This document shows positions 8,034 through 15,780 of a stretch of 47,984 nt of DNA, piece by piece. The stretch comes from Flavobacteriales bacterium (GTDB taxonomy: Bacteria; Bacteroidota; Bacteroidia; Flavobacteriales; Flavobacteriaceae): NCBI GenBank assembly GCA_027066365.1, contig JAMONV010000021.1:1-47984 (forward strand), written 5' to 3'. A program made the translations under genes and the position numbers. Under the pieces are notes generated by a model. That model made no database searches, was not told the origin of the DNA, and saw nothing but the letters and a program-made list of their open reading frames with translations. Position 1 is the stretch's first letter. Each line of letters begins with the position of its first letter.

Positions 8034-10028
8034 TCAATCTGTCCGGCCCGAATTTCTTTGTTCCGGTCCCAAACGTTGCAAATCGTGTTTTAGCATATAA
8101 TGTGCCGTTTGGATGTAGGCCTTGGCATAACGTTCCATGCTATCGCGCAATTGTGGATAACGCTCCGAATAATCGGTTAAATCGTGATCGGGATAATGAT
8201 ATAAGCCCGATATTTTTTCCCGGTCGAAAATCAAGAGATATTCCTTATTGATTACCCCGTATCGACTATCGTGATTGAAAAAAGCAAAAGGCTGTTCATA
8301 GCGCAGCAAGTCTATTCCGAAAGTATTGTTCAAATAAGCGTAACCCAGCACGTGCATCAGCGTAGGAAACAAATCCGTTTGTTTGGACGGCTTGTCGATG
8401 ATTTGCGGTTTTACACCTTTATAATATATCAACGCCGGAATGTGATTATGGGTAAGAGGAACTTTATATACCATGCGGTGTGTTTTCCCATGATCGGCAA
8501 CAAACAGAAAAACCGTCCGGTCGAACCAAGGTTTGGTCCTGGCTTTACGCATAAATTCCGCCAATGACCAATCTGCAAAACGCGTAGCACGAATATCATC
8601 GCTGTCGCCTTGCACCCAATCCGGAATATAATAAGGTCTGTGATCAGAAACCGTTAAAATCGTCACAAAAAAGGGTTGACCTCCGGCAGCCAATTCATCC
8701 ATTTTTTCCAGCGCAAAATCCAATAAAAAATGATCGTCAACCCCCCAAACGTTGCGCACGGAATCACGCGGATAATCTTCTTCAAAATAAAGCCGGTCGA
8801 AACCATTGGATTTCAGCGCGTATCCCAAATTGTCAAATTCGGCATTGTGTGGAATGAAAAATACCGTTCTATAACCCAAATCATGAAAGACCCGGGGCAT
8901 GGAATAATATTGAAGCGGCTTGGAACGTATAAAAGGATGTTGTTCAAAAATCATCGGATAACCGAACAATGTGCCGTAAATGCCGGCAAAAGTATGAATC
9001 CCGTTGCTGTATAAACGGGAAAAAGAAATGCTTTGCAGAAACAAACTATCCAAAAACGGTGTTCTGTTCTCTTCATTACCGAAATACCGCATCTTCCAGG
9101 CGGCCATGCTTTCCATTAAAATCACCACTACGTTTTTTTTGACCGTCAAAGAATCGCCCTTTTCAAATCTCGATACGGGGCTGCGGTTATACGGCTTTTC
9201 GATTTGCAAATATTTTTGAACCTCGCCGATAGCCTCTTTATCTTCCATCCAATGGGGACAATTACTTTTTTCGCGAAACCAGTCCTCCAAACTTTTCTCA
9301 AAAGCAAAGGCAGGTGTTATTTTCAGATCGTTCAAGAAAACATTATGCATATCGAATGCATTAAACATCTCCAAAGGACGCCCCGTTAAACGCCCGCGCA
9401 TGGCCAATACCAGAAATAAAAAAGTTAAAATAAAAACCCCCATTTGTTTCTTTAAAGGCTTGAAACCGGAAACAAAATTCGTTACAATCACCCGAATCCT
9501 TCGATAAAAAAACCACATCAAAAATAAAAAAGGAACGACCACAAACCAATAATGCGGCTCGGTAATAATCATTTTAAACACCGTTGGAAAATTCTTAAAC
9601 CAATGCAAATCATGAACGGTAATAAATTGATAAAATTTGCCGTAATAAACCACATGTGCCGCCGAAAACAAAAAAGCAAACGTGTAGCCGGCCGACATCC
9701 AATAAAGCGCAATCTTTTTTAAAATTTCGGAACGTGTTTGGGCATATATCGCTAATAATAAAAGAGGAACCGCCAAAATATAGGCACTCACCACAGAATC
9801 GAATACGACCCCGGAAAACAAACTGTAAAAAATATCACGCCAACCGGATTGCTGTTCGACAAAAACATCACGCCAATGAAGTATCAATAACAAAATTTTA
9901 AAGAACAAAAAATATATCAACGATAACAAATAAATTTTAAAAATCGTTTTAATATACTGCACGGAATAATATTTAAACGCAAATATAAAAAATCGCCTCT
10001 TAAAGTACTTTAAGAGGCGATAATTCAT
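8034..10028 (-). CDS. LTA-synthase-type membrane phosphotransferase (sulfatase fold), copy 2
   Basis: A paralogue of the preceding gene product with N-terminal membrane helices and the same catalytic fold. Seen here are the metal Glu in VVILMESMAAW, the Thr nucleophile region NGIHTFAGIYGTLFGYP, the His in SDHRPYY and the Asp-His pair in VADHGKTH. The first ATG that does not overlap the upstream gene is at 10028, giving 664 residues. However, a 30-bp perfect palindrome plus T-run (9987-10021) occupies codons 3-14, and a TATATTTG element lies at 9980-9987. The true start may therefore be the GTG at 9962, giving 642 residues and a protein opening QYIKTIFKIYLL like copy 1. Confidence 0.8.
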   Translation of the reverse strand: MNYRLLKYFKRRFFIFAFKYYSVQYIKTIFKIYLLSLIYFLFFKILLLILHWRDVFVEQQSGWRDIFYSLFSGVVFDSVVSAYILAVPLLLLAIYAQTRSEILKKIALYWMSAGYTFAFLFSAAHVVYYGKFYQFITVHDLHWFKNFPTVFKMIITEPHYWFVVVPFLFLMWFFYRRIRVIVTNFVSGFKPLKKQMGVFILTFLFLVLAMRGRLTGRPLEMFNAFDMHNVFLNDLKITPAFAFEKSLEDWFREKSNCPHWMEDKEAIGEVQKYLQIEKPYNRSPVSRFEKGDSLTVKKNVVVILMESMAAWKMRYFGNEENRTPFLDSLFLQSISFSRLYSNGIHTFAGIYGTLFGYPMIFEQHPFIRSKPLQYYSMPRVFHDLGYRTVFFIPHNAEFDNLGYALKSNGFDRLYFEEDYPRDSVRNVWGVDDHFLLDFALEKMDELAAGGQPFFVTILTVSDHRPYYIPDWVQGDSDDIRATRFADWSLAEFMRKARTKPWFDRTVFLFVADHGKTHRMVYKVPLTHNHIPALIYYKGVKPQIIDKPSKQTDLFPTLMHVLGYAYLNNTFGIDLLRYEQPFAFFNHDSRYGVINKEYLLIFDREKISGLYHYPDHDLTDYSERYPQLRDSMERYAKAYIQTAHYMLKHDLQRLGPEQRNSGRTD
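9980..9987 (-). promoter_or_regulatory. -7 promoter element for the second LTA-synthase-like gene
   Basis: On the minus strand the sequence is TATATTTG, a full match to TAnnTTTG. It sits downstream of the ATG at 10028 and 17 nt upstream of an in-frame GTG at 9962. This supports the later start. It directly follows the T-run of the terminator at 9987-10021. Confidence 0.45.
9987..10021 (-). terminator. Rho-independent terminator, 30-bp perfect palindrome
   Basis: Bases 9992-10021 form a perfect palindrome with half-site ATCGCCTCTTAAAGT, followed on the minus strand by TTTTT. It lies about 30 nt after the stop codon of the small membrane protein gene at 10052-10474, where its terminator would be expected. 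Confidence 0.75.
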
Positions 10029-10051
10029 ATCAAATAACGAAGAGGGAAATC

Positions 10052-10474
10052 TCAATAATACGTTGTCGCGGCTGCAGCGAAGAATAAGAAATAGCAACCT
10101 ACCCATAATAACGTACTGGCAACACAACCCCACAGGGCTTTTTTGGTTTCTTCGTTATCTTCCGTTACCAAATAAACGATCAAAATTCCAACCCATCCTA
10201 AAACAAATCCCCAAATAAAACTGGGAATGCCCAAAGCCGGTTCGTCATCCATCATATTGGACGACTCGGCCCTAAAAGTGGCCATCACGGGATTTGCATA
10301 CGGATTCATTTGATCCAAGCTTACAACCGCTTTCGATACATAACGATCCAAAGCTTCCGCATTCACCAATGCCTTTGTCACTTTACCGGCATTGTAAGTA
10401 AACAAGTTTGCCGTTCCTGCAAACATGCTGTTCATCCCGAACAAAATCACTAAACTAAACAGAACCTTTTTCAT
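10052..10474 (-). CDS. Small secreted/membrane protein, paralogue A
   Basis: A 140-residue protein of no family I recognise. It has a signal peptide (MKKVLFSLVILFGMNSMFAG), a soluble stretch of about 65 residues (YNAGKVTKALVNAEALDRYVS), then two hydrophobic segments. The first contains LGIPSFIWGFVLGWVGILIVYLV and the second GCVASTLLWVGCYFLFFAA, joined by the charged linker TEDNEETKKAL. It shares LGIPxFxWGFxLGxVGIxxVYxx and ALxGCVAS with the next gene upstream, so the pair arose by tandem duplication. Its own terminator lies at 9987-10021. The topology suggests an inner-membrane protein with a periplasmic N-terminal region. No function is proposed. Confidence 0.75.
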   Translation of the reverse strand: MKKVLFSLVILFGMNSMFAGTANLFTYNAGKVTKALVNAEALDRYVSKAVVSLDQMNPYANPVMATFRAESSNMMDDEPALGIPSFIWGFVLGWVGILIVYLVTEDNEETKKALWGCVASTLLWVGCYFLFFAAAATTYY

Positions 10475-10611
10475 AATGATATAAATTTAAAATTAAGTCT
10501 CAATGTCAATATTATAGCACAATTGAACTTCTCTCCCAAATAACATTCATCGATTCTCACTAATCAGCTGCCAATTTACAAATTTACTTCAAAAAAACAA
10601 AAAAACATTGA

Positions 10612-10635
10612 AATTCATAAAAATTACGATGAATT
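10612..10635 (-). terminator. Possible weak terminator
   Basis: AATTCAT and ATGAATT form a 7-bp AT-rich stem with a 10-nt loop. It begins 2 nt after the stop codon of the minus-strand gene at 10638, and a T-rich run follows. The low GC content makes it a weak candidate. Confidence 0.3.
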
Positions 10636-10637
10636 GA

Positions 10638-11063
10638 TTACCAATACCAATGCCAACATCCACCCCATAAAAACCAAAATCCCGCATACAATAATCCCGA
10701 AGCCACACATCCAATCAAAGCATCTTTCACATATTCTTTATTTTGATCACTCAAAAAATAAACCAACAATATTCCCACTACTCCCAAAATAAATCCCCAC
10801 CAAAAAGCCGGAATTCCGAGCAATTCATCCGGACCTTTATCAAATAGATTTATAGACTCGCTCGAATAATTATACAGCAAAGGCGATGATTTTAAACCGC
10901 TCAAGTCGAACGACTCACGATGCATACTTACGTAATGATCCAACGCATCGGCATTGATAAAAGATTTGGCTACTCGCACAACATCATAACGAAACAAACC
11001 CGACGGTGAAGCTTCGGTTTGCATCCATAACAAGACAAAGAAAATAAAAATCATCCTTTTCAT
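10638..11063 (-). CDS. Small secreted/membrane protein, paralogue B
   Basis: A 141-residue paralogue of the 10052-10474 product. It has a signal peptide (MKRMIFIFFVLLWMQTEA), the shared soluble pattern FxYDxxRVAKSFINADALDHYVS, then LGIPAFWWGFILGVVGILLVYFL, the linker SDQNKEYVKDAL and a second hydrophobic segment starting IGCVASGLLYAG. It ends in an unusual aromatic tail, GGCWHWYW, where copy A ends AAATTYY. The 160-bp gap between the copies holds no third gene. The conserved Asp-Tyr-Val-Ser motif and the conserved membrane hairpin are the constrained parts. No characterised homologue is recalled. Confidence 0.75.
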   Translation of the reverse strand: MKRMIFIFFVLLWMQTEASPSGLFRYDVVRVAKSFINADALDHYVSMHRESFDLSGLKSSPLLYNYSSESINLFDKGPDELLGIPAFWWGFILGVVGILLVYFLSDQNKEYVKDALIGCVASGLLYAGFWFLWGGCWHWYW

Positions 11064-11169
11064 AATCGTCTATGAGTTTTAAGTTGTTTAAAGTTACCAT
11101 ATATTTTTCCTCGTTCAAATGATTTTTTTCAGTTTTTACCAAAAACCGATCAAAAGGTATGTTTTTTGT

Positions 11170-11177
11170 TATATTTG
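11170..11177 (+). promoter_or_regulatory. -7 promoter element for the Zn-metallopeptidase gene
   Basis: TATATTTG is a full TAnnTTTG match 30 nt upstream of the ATG at 11208. It overlaps the upstream in-frame extension of the gene, so the ATG at 11208 is the likely start. Confidence 0.5.
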
Positions 11178-11207
11178 CTTCTAAAACAAATTAACCGGAT
11201 CCGAAAT

Positions 11208-11882
11208 ATGAATACTTATCTTCTCATTATCATCATCGGGGTTGCCGGCATGATTGTGCAACAAACCTTGAAAGCCAAATTCAACCGTTATAGCAATATA
11301 CGCTTGCGCGCCGGCCTCACCGGCCGGGAAATAGCCGAACGAATGCTCGCCGACTACGGCATCCACGACGTGAAAGTTACTTCGGTACGCGGCACATTGA
11401 CCGACCATTACAATCCTCTCAAAAAAACCGTTAACCTCAGCGAACCCGTATATGCATCGGATTCCGTAGCAGCAGCTGCCGTTGCCGCTCACGAATGCGG
11501 ACACGCCGTGCAACATGCCGTCGGATACCGCTGGCTCAAAATGCGTTCGGCTATGGTTCCGGCACTCAATATCAGCAACAAATTGGTTTCCATCCTCTTA
11601 ATCGCCGGAATTTTAATGATTAAAAAATTCCCCAATCTTCTCCTCGCCGGCATCATTTTATTTGCTCTGACAGTGGCGTTTAGCTTCATTACTTTACCTG
11701 TGGAATACGACGCCAGCCGCCGCGCCAAAGAATGGCTCGAAAAAGCCGGATTGGTCACGCCAGAAGAAAAAAAAGGCGTAGCCGACGCATTGAAATGGGC
11801 GGCCCGAACCTATGTGGTAGCCGCACTTAGTTCGCTCGCAACACTGCTCTACTACCTTCAAATATACAACTCCAGACGATAA
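11208..11882 (+). CDS. Neutral zinc metallopeptidase (YugP/Zn_peptidase_2 family)
   Basis: A 224-residue membrane protein of the zinc metallopeptidase 2 family. A single N-terminal membrane anchor (MNTYLLIIIIGVAGMIVQ) is followed by the soluble N-domain with GLTGREIAERML. The zinc motif H-E-C-G-H has His95, Glu96 and His99. Two further hydrophobic segments lie at about 125-165, with VEYDASRRAKEWL after them, a region conserved in the family. The substrate is unknown; the fold suggests membrane-associated proteolysis. The start at 11208 rather than an upstream codon is supported by the promoter at 11170. A terminator follows at 11923. Confidence 0.85.
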   Translation: MNTYLLIIIIGVAGMIVQQTLKAKFNRYSNIRLRAGLTGREIAERMLADYGIHDVKVTSVRGTLTDHYNPLKKTVNLSEPVYASDSVAAAAVAAHECGHAVQHAVGYRWLKMRSAMVPALNISNKLVSILLIAGILMIKKFPNLLLAGIILFALTVAFSFITLPVEYDASRRAKEWLEKAGLVTPEEKKGVADALKWAARTYVVAALSSLATLLYYLQIYNSRR

Positions 11883-11922
11883 TGAAACCCGTGCCGACAT
11901 TCGGATTTTTTTCTCCGTCACC

Positions 11923-11958
11923 CCCGGTTACTTGGCTTTTCAACCGGGATTTTTTTTA
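11923..11958 (+). terminator. Rho-independent terminator
   Basis: CCCGGTT and AACCGGG form a 7-bp stem with a 12-nt loop, followed by A then eight T. It lies about 40 nt after the metallopeptidase stop codon and before upp. Confidence 0.75.
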
Positions 11959-11983
11959 ATCCGAAATCAATAAAACAAAAAAT

Positions 11984-12640
11984 ATGCAAATTCATCATCT
12001 AGCCGAAAAACCCAGTATCCTAAACAAATACTTGGCCGAAATCCGCAATCGTGAAATCCAAAAAGATAGCATGCGCTTCCGCCGAAATATCGAACGCATC
12101 GGCGAATTCATGGCCAACGAAGTAAGCAAGACCTTCGTTTATAAACCACACGATATTCAAACGCCGCTGGGAACCAAAACCGTTTCCCTGCCCGACGAAA
12201 AAATCGTTATTTGTTCGGTGTTGCGTGCAGGGCTTCCATTGCATCATGGATTGTTAAATATTTTTGACGACGCCGAAAGTGCTTTTATTTCCGCCTATCG
12301 TAAACACACCTCCGGAAACGATTTCGATATCATAGTGGAATATCTCGCCATGCCGCCACTGGACAAAAAAACTCTGCTTTTGGTGGACCCTATGCTGGCC
12401 ACGGGACGTTCGCTGGAAGCGGTTTACCATGTTCTGACCATGAATGAAAAACCCGGAAAAATCCACGTTATCGCCGTTATCGCCGCACCGGAAGGTATCC
12501 GTTATCTGCAAAACAAACTACCCGAAGATACCCACCTATGGATCGCCGACATCGACGACCGGTTGAATGACAAGGCCTATATCGTTCCCGGGCTCGGTGA
12601 TGCGGGCGATCTGGCCTTCGGACAAAAAATAGAACGCTAA
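11984..12640 (+). CDS. upp: Uracil phosphoribosyltransferase
   Basis: Converts uracil and PRPP to UMP in pyrimidine salvage, in the cytosol. The 218-residue length is close to the usual 205-215. The 5'-phosphate/PRPP-binding loop is LLLVDPMLATGRS. VICSVLRAGLPLHHG gives the flexible-loop region and YIVPGLGDAGDLAFG is the uracil-binding C-terminal signature. The gene stands alone between a terminator and the convergent nth gene; the two stop codons overlap by 2 bases. Such close convergence leaves no room for a separate terminator for either gene. Confidence 0.93.
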   Translation: MQIHHLAEKPSILNKYLAEIRNREIQKDSMRFRRNIERIGEFMANEVSKTFVYKPHDIQTPLGTKTVSLPDEKIVICSVLRAGLPLHHGLLNIFDDAESAFISAYRKHTSGNDFDIIVEYLAMPPLDKKTLLLVDPMLATGRSLEAVYHVLTMNEKPGKIHVIAVIAAPEGIRYLQNKLPEDTHLWIADIDDRLNDKAYIVPGLGDAGDLAFGQKIER

Positions 12641-13272
12641 AGCTTGCCCTCTTTCTCCCAAATGGTGCGCGTGATAATGTCCTTATTCAAATCAAAATGA
12701 CGCGCCGGTGAATATTCTCGCCCGTAATAAATCATTTGCAAATGCAACTTCGCCCATTTGTCCTTGGGAAAAATTCGCATCGCATCACGCTCGGTCCGCA
12801 TTACGCTTTTCCCGGTGGACAAACCCCACCGGTGCATAAGACGGTGAATATGTGTATCCACAGGAAATGCAGGTTTATGAAATCCTTGCGCCAAAATCAC
12901 ATTCGCAGTCTTACGCCCGACACCGGGCAGCCCGGTCAACTCCTCCAACGTATCCGGCACCTTACCGTCGTACTTTTCAATCAAAATTTTGGAAAGTTCC
13001 TTAATCGCTTTGGCTTTTTGAGGCGACAAACCCACCGGTTTAATGATTTCGCGAATTTGTTCCGTACTTAACCGGGCCATATCATACGGATTATCGGCCA
13101 AAGCGAAAAGCTCGGGCGTAACCTTATTGACCACCTTATCGGTGCTACGTGCCGAAAGCAAAACGGCTATCAAAAACGTAAACAAATTGGTATGATAAAG
13201 CGGAACGGGCGGGTCGGGATACAATTCGTCCAATTTCTTCATGATAAATTCCGCCTTTTCTTTCTCGGTCAT
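12637..13272 (-). CDS. nth: Endonuclease III-like DNA glycosylase/AP lyase lacking the Fe-S cluster
   Basis: Base-excision repair enzyme for oxidised pyrimidines. The 211-residue protein has the helix-hairpin-helix LPGVGRKTANV with catalytic Lys121, and catalytic Asp139 in PVDTHIHR. The C-terminal region where E. coli Nth carries the four cysteines of its 4Fe-4S cluster reads YYGREYSPARHFDLNKDIIT and contains no cysteine. I recall the same replacement in other Flavobacteriia, so it is probably a lineage trait and not decay. It converges on upp with overlapping stop codons. The bcp promoter element begins inside its start codon on the other strand. Confidence 0.9.
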   Translation of the reverse strand: MTEKEKAEFIMKKLDELYPDPPVPLYHTNLFTFLIAVLLSARSTDKVVNKVTPELFALADNPYDMARLSTEQIREIIKPVGLSPQKAKAIKELSKILIEKYDGKVPDTLEELTGLPGVGRKTANVILAQGFHKPAFPVDTHIHRLMHRWGLSTGKSVMRTERDAMRIFPKDKWAKLHLQMIYYGREYSPARHFDLNKDIITRTIWEKEGKL

Positions 13273-13279
13273 AATTTTG
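13272..13279 (+). promoter_or_regulatory. -7 promoter element for bcp
   Basis: TAATTTTG matches TAnnTTTG. It begins at the first base of the divergent nth coding region and would give a leader of about 50 nt before bcp. Confidence 0.4.
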
Positions 13280-13336
13280 TAATTTTACATAAAACTTTTC
13301 ATTGCAAATTAGGAAATTAAACCAAAACTCAAAATC

Positions 13337-13795
13337 ATGGAATTAAAAGAAGGCATGAAAGCTCCCCCTTTTACGGGTGTCAATCAGAACGGGAAAACCG
13401 TTTCACTAAAGAATCTTGCAGGAAAAAAAATCATTCTCTACTTCTACCCCAAAGCCCTGACGGCCGGTTGCACCAAAGAAACCGTCAATTTGAGCGAAAA
13501 CTACGAATTATTGAAAACCAAAGGTTTTGAAGTAATCGGCGTCAGTCCCGATCCGGTGGAAAAACAAAAAAAATTCCACGATAAATACAACGTCCCCTTC
13601 GATTTAATCGCCGACGAAAACAAAAAAATCATCAATGCCTACGGCGTATGGGGAAAGAAAAAAATGTACGGCCGGGAATATGAAGGCGTTCACCGAACGA
13701 CCTTTATCATCAACGAAAACGGAAAAATCGAACATATTATCCGGAAAGTGAAAACCGGAGATCATGCCACACAAATCTTGAAATTATACGAATAA
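13337..13795 (+). CDS. bcp: Thioredoxin-dependent peroxiredoxin, BCP/PrxQ type
   Basis: Reduces hydrogen peroxide and organic hydroperoxides using a peroxidatic cysteine. In this 152-residue protein the motif P-x3-T-x2-C is PKALTAGC, with Pro38, Thr42 and Cys45. The conserved Arg is in VHRTTFIINENG. Many BCP enzymes carry a resolving Cys five residues after the first; here that position is Val50, and Cys45 is the only cysteine in the protein. It must work as a 1-Cys enzyme with an outside thiol partner. It heads a probable three-gene unit with the DUF2007 gene (18-nt gap) and the GldA-type ATPase gene. Confidence 0.9.
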   Translation: MELKEGMKAPPFTGVNQNGKTVSLKNLAGKKIILYFYPKALTAGCTKETVNLSENYELLKTKGFEVIGVSPDPVEKQKKFHDKYNVPFDLIADENKKIINAYGVWGKKKMYGREYEGVHRTTFIINENGKIEHIIRKVKTGDHATQILKLYE

Positions 13796-13813
13796 TCCCT
13801 TAAAAAAAATGTC

Positions 13814-14059
13814 ATGAGCGAACGAATTCATTGGACCAAGATTTACGAAACCGTCAACAATGAACAAGCCGAAGTAATCCGGGCTTATCTCGAAAGCAAC
13901 GGCTTGGAAGTTTTTCTCAAAGGCGAAATGGCCGACGAACTTTTTCCCGGACTCGAGTTTACACCCGTGGAAATCATGGTTCCCGAAGAACAAAAGGAAC
14001 AAGCGGAAAAACTAATACAGCGTTATTTGGAAGCAGACACCGATCGGGAAGAAAATTAA
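13814..14059 (+). CDS. DUF2007-type putative signal-transducing protein
   Basis: An 81-residue acidic cytosolic protein. The opening WTKIYETVNNEQAEVIRAYLESNGLEVFL and the ending VEIMVPEEQKEQAEKLIQRY match the DUF2007 pattern, a small ferredoxin-like fold in which a short beta strand is followed by a helix that senses or binds a partner. Biochemical function is not established for the family. It lies between bcp and the ABC ATPase with gaps of 18 and 4 nt, so it is almost certainly cotranscribed with both. Confidence 0.75.
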   Translation: MSERIHWTKIYETVNNEQAEVIRAYLESNGLEVFLKGEMADELFPGLEFTPVEIMVPEEQKEQAEKLIQRYLEADTDREEN

Positions 14060-14063
14060 TACC

Positions 14064-14960
14064 ATGGCGATTAAAGCAATCGGATTGCATAAATATTACG
14101 GCAATCAACACGTTTTGAACGATATTTGGTTTGATATTCCCGAAGGTCAAATCGTCGGCTTGCTCGGCCCGAACGGCGCCGGCAAATCTACAATCATGAA
14201 AATCCTCACGGGATACATCCTTCCCGACCGGGGCGAAGCGGAAGTAGCCGGTATTTCCATTATTCACAACCCTCTTGATGCCAAACGAAAAATCGGCTAT
14301 TTACCCGAACACAATCCGCTATACACGGAAATGTACGTGCGGGAATATTTGAATTTTGTAAGAAAATTTTATCCCGGAACTCCCCGTTCACGCATCGAAG
14401 AAGTCATTGAAATGACCGGGTTAGCACCGGAAGCACACAAAAAAATCGGACAACTATCCAAGGGATACCGCCAACGTGTAGGGCTGGCAGCCGCAATCAT
14501 TCACAATCCGCCCGTACTTATTCTTGACGAACCGACCACCGGCCTCGACCCCAATCAGCTGGTGGAAATCCGTGAATTAATCAAGCAATTGGGAAAAAAC
14601 AAAAGCATCATCCTATCGACCCACATTATGCAAGAAGTGGAACAAATCGTCGAACGTGTTATACTGATTAACAAAGGAAAAATCGTATTGGACCAACCCG
14701 TCGAAAAGCTGGAAACCGATAAACAAATCATTACGGTGGAATTCGATACCAAAATCGAAAGCGAATGGTTTAAGCGATTAGACGGTTTATTACACTTCGA
14801 AAACCCGGGAAATAACGTTTGGGAACTACATTTCGACAATAAGCGGGATCACCGCTCCGCTTTGTTTGACTTCGCCGTGGATTTAGGGGTGAAAATTTTA
14901 CGCATCGAAATCGCACGCATCGATATGGAAAGCCTTTTCAGGCAAAAAACCGGTCGATAA
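14064..14960 (+). CDS. gldA: GldA-type gliding-motility ABC transporter ATP-binding protein
   Basis: A 298-residue ABC ATPase. Walker A is GPNGAGKST (about 35-43), the signature is LSKGYRQRVG, Walker B is VLILDEPTTGLDP and the switch His is in STHIMQEVEQI. The long C-terminal extension (about 220-298) and the YVREYLNFVRKFYPG segment resemble GldA, which with GldF and GldG is linked to gliding motility and type IX secretion in Flavobacteriia. The GldF/GldG membrane subunits are not in the window, so this could be a generic ABC exporter ATPase. It starts 4 nt after the DUF2007 gene. Confidence 0.7.
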   Translation: MAIKAIGLHKYYGNQHVLNDIWFDIPEGQIVGLLGPNGAGKSTIMKILTGYILPDRGEAEVAGISIIHNPLDAKRKIGYLPEHNPLYTEMYVREYLNFVRKFYPGTPRSRIEEVIEMTGLAPEAHKKIGQLSKGYRQRVGLAAAIIHNPPVLILDEPTTGLDPNQLVEIRELIKQLGKNKSIILSTHIMQEVEQIVERVILINKGKIVLDQPVEKLETDKQIITVEFDTKIESEWFKRLDGLLHFENPGNNVWELHFDNKRDHRSALFDFAVDLGVKILRIEIARIDMESLFRQKTGR

Positions 14961-15033
14961 AAAGATCAAGGATTTTGCTTATAACCTGTTGAACGACAAG
15001 CGAACAAGAAAATCAACAAAATTCCACTTGCGC

Positions 15034-15777
15034 TTAATAATCACTTTCCGCTTCGTCTCCTTCGGCAATTTGCTTGGCCGAAGAAGTGCCTATACGTTTC
15101 ACCCCCATACGAATCATCTTGACGGCATCTTCATTGGTTCGTACTCCCCCGGCGGCTTTCACAGGCAATGGTTTGGCATTTTCGAGCATAATTTTGATTC
15201 GCGGAATCGTTGCACCGGATGGACTTCCGTCAGGGGTTTTATAAAATCCGGTCGAAGACTTCACAAAAACTTTTTCCGCCGCTTTCATGCCAAGGGTTTG
15301 AAGCACCGTATCGCGAATCAACCGTGTGAGCGCCGCTATTTGTTCGTCGTTGAGTGCCGCAGCTTCAATAATCCATTTAACGATTTTACCGTTTTTCACA
15401 CCCAGCAAACTCCCCTCGAAAACTTCCTTCCTAACCAAATTCAAATCACCGTTTTTAAAAGCCCGGTAATTCACCACAAAATCCAATTCGTCGGCACCGT
15501 CGGCAATGGCTTTGCGTGCTTCGGCTATTTTCACCGGCCATGGACGAGTGCCTTCCGGAAAATCGATAACCGTACCCACCTTCACCTGCGCACCGGCCGC
15601 ATCAATCATCTCCCGCGCCATCTTTACATATTCGGGACGAATCATCACTAAATAAAATCCTTCGTCTATGGCTTCTTGAACGGTTTTACGAACAATTTCG
15701 CGGTTTTCTTCTTCCGAAATTCCCGCTTGTTCCGCCGTTTTCAAATAAGTGCTATCCAAGTATTTTTTAATGTTCAT
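15034..15777 (-). CDS. deoC: Deoxyribose-phosphate aldolase
   Basis: Cleaves 2-deoxyribose 5-phosphate to glyceraldehyde 3-phosphate and acetaldehyde in deoxynucleoside breakdown. The 247-residue TIM barrel shows the Schiff-base lysine in FVKSSTGF (Lys173) and the second catalytic lysine in KAAGGVRT (about 204). DELDFVVN carries the conserved Asp. It is the last gene of the ileS/dksA-like/lspA/deoC unit and starts 3 nt after lspA ends. No terminator hairpin is seen in the 73 bases between it and the convergent gldA. Confidence 0.92.
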   Translation of the reverse strand: MNIKKYLDSTYLKTAEQAGISEEENREIVRKTVQEAIDEGFYLVMIRPEYVKMAREMIDAAGAQVKVGTVIDFPEGTRPWPVKIAEARKAIADGADELDFVVNYRAFKNGDLNLVRKEVFEGSLLGVKNGKIVKWIIEAAALNDEQIAALTRLIRDTVLQTLGMKAAEKVFVKSSTGFYKTPDGSPSGATIPRIKIMLENAKPLPVKAAGGVRTNEDAVKMIRMGVKRIGTSSAKQIAEGDEAESDY

Positions 15778-15780
15778 ACA

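Noticed and set aside
8152-8160. Perfect DnaA box TGTGGATAA.
   Set aside because: A single copy within the second LTA-synthase-like gene, with no cluster of further boxes and no skew change nearby.
10029-10133. Upstream extension of the second LTA-synthase-like frame.
   Set aside because: It overlaps the small membrane protein gene and has no family-like sequence. Even the ATG at 10028 may be too far upstream.
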